A stretch of 10,565 nt of DNA from Bacteroidota bacterium (GTDB lineage: Bacteria > Bacteroidota > Bacteroidia > NS11-12g > UBA9320): contig DNHN01000144.1 of assembly GCA_003485825.1 (NCBI GenBank), positions 1 through 10,565 on the forward strand, read 5' to 3'. The notes under the pieces are model-generated. The model saw only the letters and a list, made by a program, of their open reading frames with translations, did not search any database and was not told the origin of the DNA. The stretch's first letter is position 1, and each line of letters starts with the position of its first letter. Shown here one piece after another: positions 10,050 to 10,565 of this stretch. The position numbers and the translations under genes were made by a program.

Positions 10050-10565
10050 CTAAAACTCGCTAATACTATCCATAAGGTTGCTTAATTTATTTTGTATGAA
10101 GTAATTAAATAACTTACTTCGGTCATTAGTAACATAATTTTCATACGTATCGAGAATCTGCTTTTTAATCTCTTCAGGTATAAGAGACAGATCAATCAAT
10201 TGCCTGTTACGCATCCAGTTACGCTTATATTCATCATTCTCCATTAGCTCACTAGATTCGATATTGTCTATGTTCAGATGCGACACAGAGGATACAATGT
10301 TCTTCCGAATCGGCTTCTGTCTGCCTCCAGATACGAACACTCCATCAGGAGAGCATATGTTCGGTATGCCATCCCCACGATCACCTTTTAAGATATGCTC
10401 TTTGAGATACACTGAAGGATCTTCATGACGAACAAACTTCTTAACTGCTGGGCTATATTGCTTAATGTTCTTGTACACGTGTAGCTGAACAAAGTCTTTA
10501 TCGCTTGAAAGGATAAGCAATGGACTATCGTGATGCGTATGGGATATGGTACCAATGATGTCATC
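10050..10565 (-). CDS. rnh: T4-type RNase H (5'-3' flap nuclease), 5' part missing
   Basis: Only the C-terminal 171 residues are present; the frame is open to the right edge. They match T4 RNase H in order: DDIIGTI at the edge (T4: ANDHIAVL), PLLILSSDKDFVQLHVYKNIKQYSP (T4: ILIISSDGDFTQLHKYPNVKQWSP), ILKGDRGDGIPNI (T4: ILKGDKKDN), LIDLSLIPEEI and the end LSNLMDSISEF (T4: LSKLTNSINEF). The two acidic clusters DKD and GDRGD bind the catalytic metals. The enzyme removes RNA primers and short flaps from lagging-strand fragments during phage replication. The full protein is about 305 residues in T4, so roughly 130 residues lie outside the window. Confidence 0.93.
   Translation of the reverse strand, partial: DDIIGTISHTHHDSPLLILSSDKDFVQLHVYKNIKQYSPAVKKFVRHEDPSVYLKEHILKGDRGDGIPNICSPDGVFVSGGRQKPIRKNIVSSVSHLNIDNIESSELMENDEYKRNWMRNRQLIDLSLIPEEIKKQILDTYENYVTNDRSKLFNYFIQNKLSNLMDSISEF

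Noticed and set aside
1..10565. tRNA genes, CRISPR array, insertion sequences
   Set aside because: No cloverleaf-like stretch, no regularly spaced repeats and no transposase-like frame were seen on either strand.

Overview
This window looks like part of the genome of a tailed bacteriophage of the T4-like (myovirus) type, most like the marine members of that group. The evidence is a set of phage genes: the 3' part of a T4-type RNase H (rnh), a phage PhoH-like ATPase, a GroES/gp31-like co-chaperonin, a PD-(D/E)XK nuclease, a short late-type promoter box (TATAAATA), and many very small, tightly packed or overlapping genes. I could not fix the host. No rRNA, tRNA, CRISPR array or insertion sequence was seen.

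Almost everything is on the minus strand and is read from high to low coordinates. Read in that direction the order is: (1) replication end: partial rnh, a DUF6433-like gene, a small basic protein and a Rossmann-type protein; (2) a small FmdB-like-start protein behind a late-type promoter, then phoH; (3) a PD-(D/E)XK nuclease behind its own promoter, then a plus-strand homing-endonuclease-like gene inserted tail to tail with it; (4) a HELVH metalloprotease behind the same promoter type, a GNAT-like acetyltransferase and a run of small genes, including an SH3/WYL_2-like protein; (5) a third copy of the promoter, then small conserved phage proteins, membrane proteins and an HxGH nucleotidyltransferase; (6) a protein with a Lys/Ala/Pro-rich histone-H1-like tail, a small membrane protein and a mannose-6-phosphate-isomerase-type cupin; (7) a chain of micro-genes ending in a GroES-like co-chaperonin; (8) a 58-residue protein, a GIY-YIG-like mini-protein, a 76-residue conserved protein and, at the left edge, a small proline-containing lipoprotein that could be an outer spanin.

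Translational coupling is common: stop and start codons overlap as ATGA, TAATG or by 8-11 bases at many junctions. I found eight complete genes of 31-58 codons, plus the lipoprotein cut by the left edge, by reading the minus strand between the longer ORFs; most are supported by a Shine-Dalgarno sequence or by a start/stop overlap. Three sigma70-like promoters share the 12-base string GTTGACCTTTTG, with a 17-base spacer and a recognisable -10. They sit directly in front of three separate gene sets and look like a phage early-promoter family.

The strongest points for follow-up are that promoter family, the plus-strand homing-endonuclease-like gene with no visible nuclease domain whose end runs antisense into the nuclease gene, the two tandem 31- and 33-residue membrane proteins coupled to the co-chaperonin, and the phage protein with a histone-like tail. 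I did not find a clearly new multi-gene defence or counter-defence system.
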